Shown: positions 14,289 to 15,302 of the stretch, piece by piece
Layout of the letters: every line of letters starts with the position of its first letter
How positions within the stretch are numbered: the first letter of the stretch is position 1
Assembly (NCBI GenBank): GCA_964575425.1
Contig: CAZNRD010000059.1
Location: 1 to 15,302 of the forward strand
Length of the DNA: 15,302 nucleotides
Source: DATEAV01 sp964575425
GTDB taxonomy: Bacteria; Chloroflexota; Anaerolineae; Anaerolineales; E44-bin32
Direction: 5' to 3'
The notes under the pieces: generated by a model
The model's input: the letters and a program-made list of their open reading frames with translations, nothing else
Databases searched by the model: none
What the model was told of the DNA's origin: nothing
Program-made: the position numbers and the translations under genes

Positions 14289-15302
14289 ACCCATCCTTCA
14301 ACCTGGTCGATGAACCCTGGATCCCCTGCCTTCGGCCCGACGGCAGTCCGGTGGAACTTGGATTGCGCGACGTGCTCGTGCGGGCCCACGAGCTGCAGGG
14401 ACTCTACGGCGAGTCCCCCCTCATCGTGGCCTCGCTCTACCGCCTGCTCTTGGCCGTGCTGCACCGCGTGGTTGATGGCCCCCGCGACACTCGGGAGTGG
14501 GCTGCCCTGTGGCGCCAGGGGGCCTGGGACGTCAAGCGGGTCGAGGCCTACCTGGAGCGCTGGCACGAGCGATTCGACCTGTTCCACCCCGAGCGGCCGT
14601 TCTATCAGTGGGCCAGCGATCGCTCTCGAGAGAAGACCGTCATGGATCTTCTGCCGGAGATCGCCTCCGGAAACAATGCCACTCTCTTCGATCATCACTC
14701 CGACAACTCCGACCTGGCATTCACACCGGCCCAGGTGGCCCGAGCCTTGCTGTTTGTTGAGTCGTGCAGCCTCGCCGGCGGCAGCGGCTTGGCTCCGAGA
14801 GAATCCTTCGATGCCCCCTGGGCGCGCGGTGCCGTCTTCCTGCTGGAGGGGGATAGCCTGTTCGAGACCCTCGCGCTCAACCTCCTCCCCTGCCGCGATA
14901 TGTCCGACCGCGGTATTCCAACATCAGGACGCGACCGGCCGGTCTGGGAGGCCGACCAGCCCCTTGAGCCCCGCCGCGAACTGCCTCTCGGGTACCTGGA
15001 TTTCCTCACCTGGCCAACGCGCTCGATATGGTTCGCGCCCGACCTTGAGAACGGCCAGCCGATGATTCGCCGTGTGAGCATGGGCCCCGGGCTGCGGCTG
15101 CCAGATGGGATACGGGACCCTTTCAATCACTTCCTGGTCGACAAACAACGGGGCTATCGGCCCTATCGCTTCAACGAGGCGCGCTCTCTCTGGCGCGATA
15201 GCGCCAGCTTTCTGCGCTTCGAGGCCTCCCAGGAGGTGTACCCGCCCGAGACCTTGCGATTCCTGGCCGAGCTGGTCGACGACCATGTGCTCGATGCAGG
15301 CC
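14285..15302 (+). CDS. casA: Cascade large subunit Cse1/CasA (Cas8e), 3' end outside the window
   Basis: This is the type I-E Cascade large subunit, which recognises the PAM, helps open target DNA and docks Cas3. The first 339 codons are present. Family landmarks are the N-terminal FNLVDEPWIPCLRPDG, LRDVLVRAHELQGLYGESPL, SLYRLLLAVLHR, RFDLFHPERPFYQ and NATLFDHHSDNSDL, then a stretch around residues 155-170 with LAGGSGLAPRESFDAPW, where CasA normally carries a Gly-rich loop. The ATG at 14285 shares ATGA with the cas3 stop, and GAGGAG (14274-14279) lies 5 bases upstream. The frame is still open at the right edge, so the four-helix C-terminal bundle and the remaining genes (cse2, cas7, cas5, cas6, cas1, cas2) are outside the window. 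Confidence 0.95.
   Translation, partial: MNPSFNLVDEPWIPCLRPDGSPVELGLRDVLVRAHELQGLYGESPLIVASLYRLLLAVLHRVVDGPRDTREWAALWRQGAWDVKRVEAYLERWHERFDLFHPERPFYQWASDRSREKTVMDLLPEIASGNNATLFDHHSDNSDLAFTPAQVARALLFVESCSLAGGSGLAPRESFDAPWARGAVFLLEGDSLFETLALNLLPCRDMSDRGIPTSGRDRPVWEADQPLEPRRELPLGYLDFLTWPTRSIWFAPDLENGQPMIRRVSMGPGLRLPDGIRDPFNHFLVDKQRGYRPYRFNEARSLWRDSASFLRFEASQEVYPPETLRFLAELVDDHVLDAG

Overview
The window is high-GC bacterial DNA (about two thirds G+C in the lines I counted) with tightly packed operons and ATGA start/stop overlaps. The organism cannot be named from the sequence. Gene content (type I-E CRISPR with a WYL regulator, a MrfA-type helicase with an HNH insert, a COG3199 NAD-kinase homologue beside SDR genes) would fit a Chloroflexota or similar environmental lineage, but that is a weak inference.

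Region 1 (1-3607, plus strand) is a metabolic run: a short-chain dehydrogenase cut off at the left edge, a second one 11 bases later, a COG3199-type ATP-NAD kinase family protein 7 bases after that, and an EamA/DMT membrane transporter. Both dehydrogenases carry an acidic residue after the second beta strand, which points to NAD(H), so the NAD-kinase homologue beside them is a puzzle.

Region 2 (3608-7724) looks like an accessory segment. Its right part is visibly richer in A+T (about 48% G+C in one line counted). It starts with a gene-free stretch holding inverted and direct repeats. A minus-strand set follows: a QueG-like iron-sulphur protein (strong Shine-Dalgarno and GTG start), a hexapeptide acyltransferase, and a rhodanese/multi-pass membrane protein overlapping or almost touching it. 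Upstream lies a DinB-like reading frame without its first helix. Its broken end abuts, within about 5 bases, the decayed opposite-strand remains of a tyrosine-recombinase gene, which marks a rearrangement scar.

Region 3 (7725-15302) is defence and repair DNA. On the minus strand is an 851-residue superfamily 2 helicase of the YprA/MrfA (DUF1998) type, with an HNH nuclease-like zinc module inserted before the DUF1998 part. Divergent from it is the start of a type I-E CRISPR-Cas operon: WYL-domain regulator, cas3, then cse1/casA, which runs off the right edge. The three cas-side genes are joined by ATGA overlaps and should form one transcript. A perfect 19-bp palindrome lies just upstream, across the likely -35 region, and is the best candidate operator for the WYL protein. 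No CRISPR array, tRNA or rRNA gene is visible; the other cas genes and any array should lie to the right.
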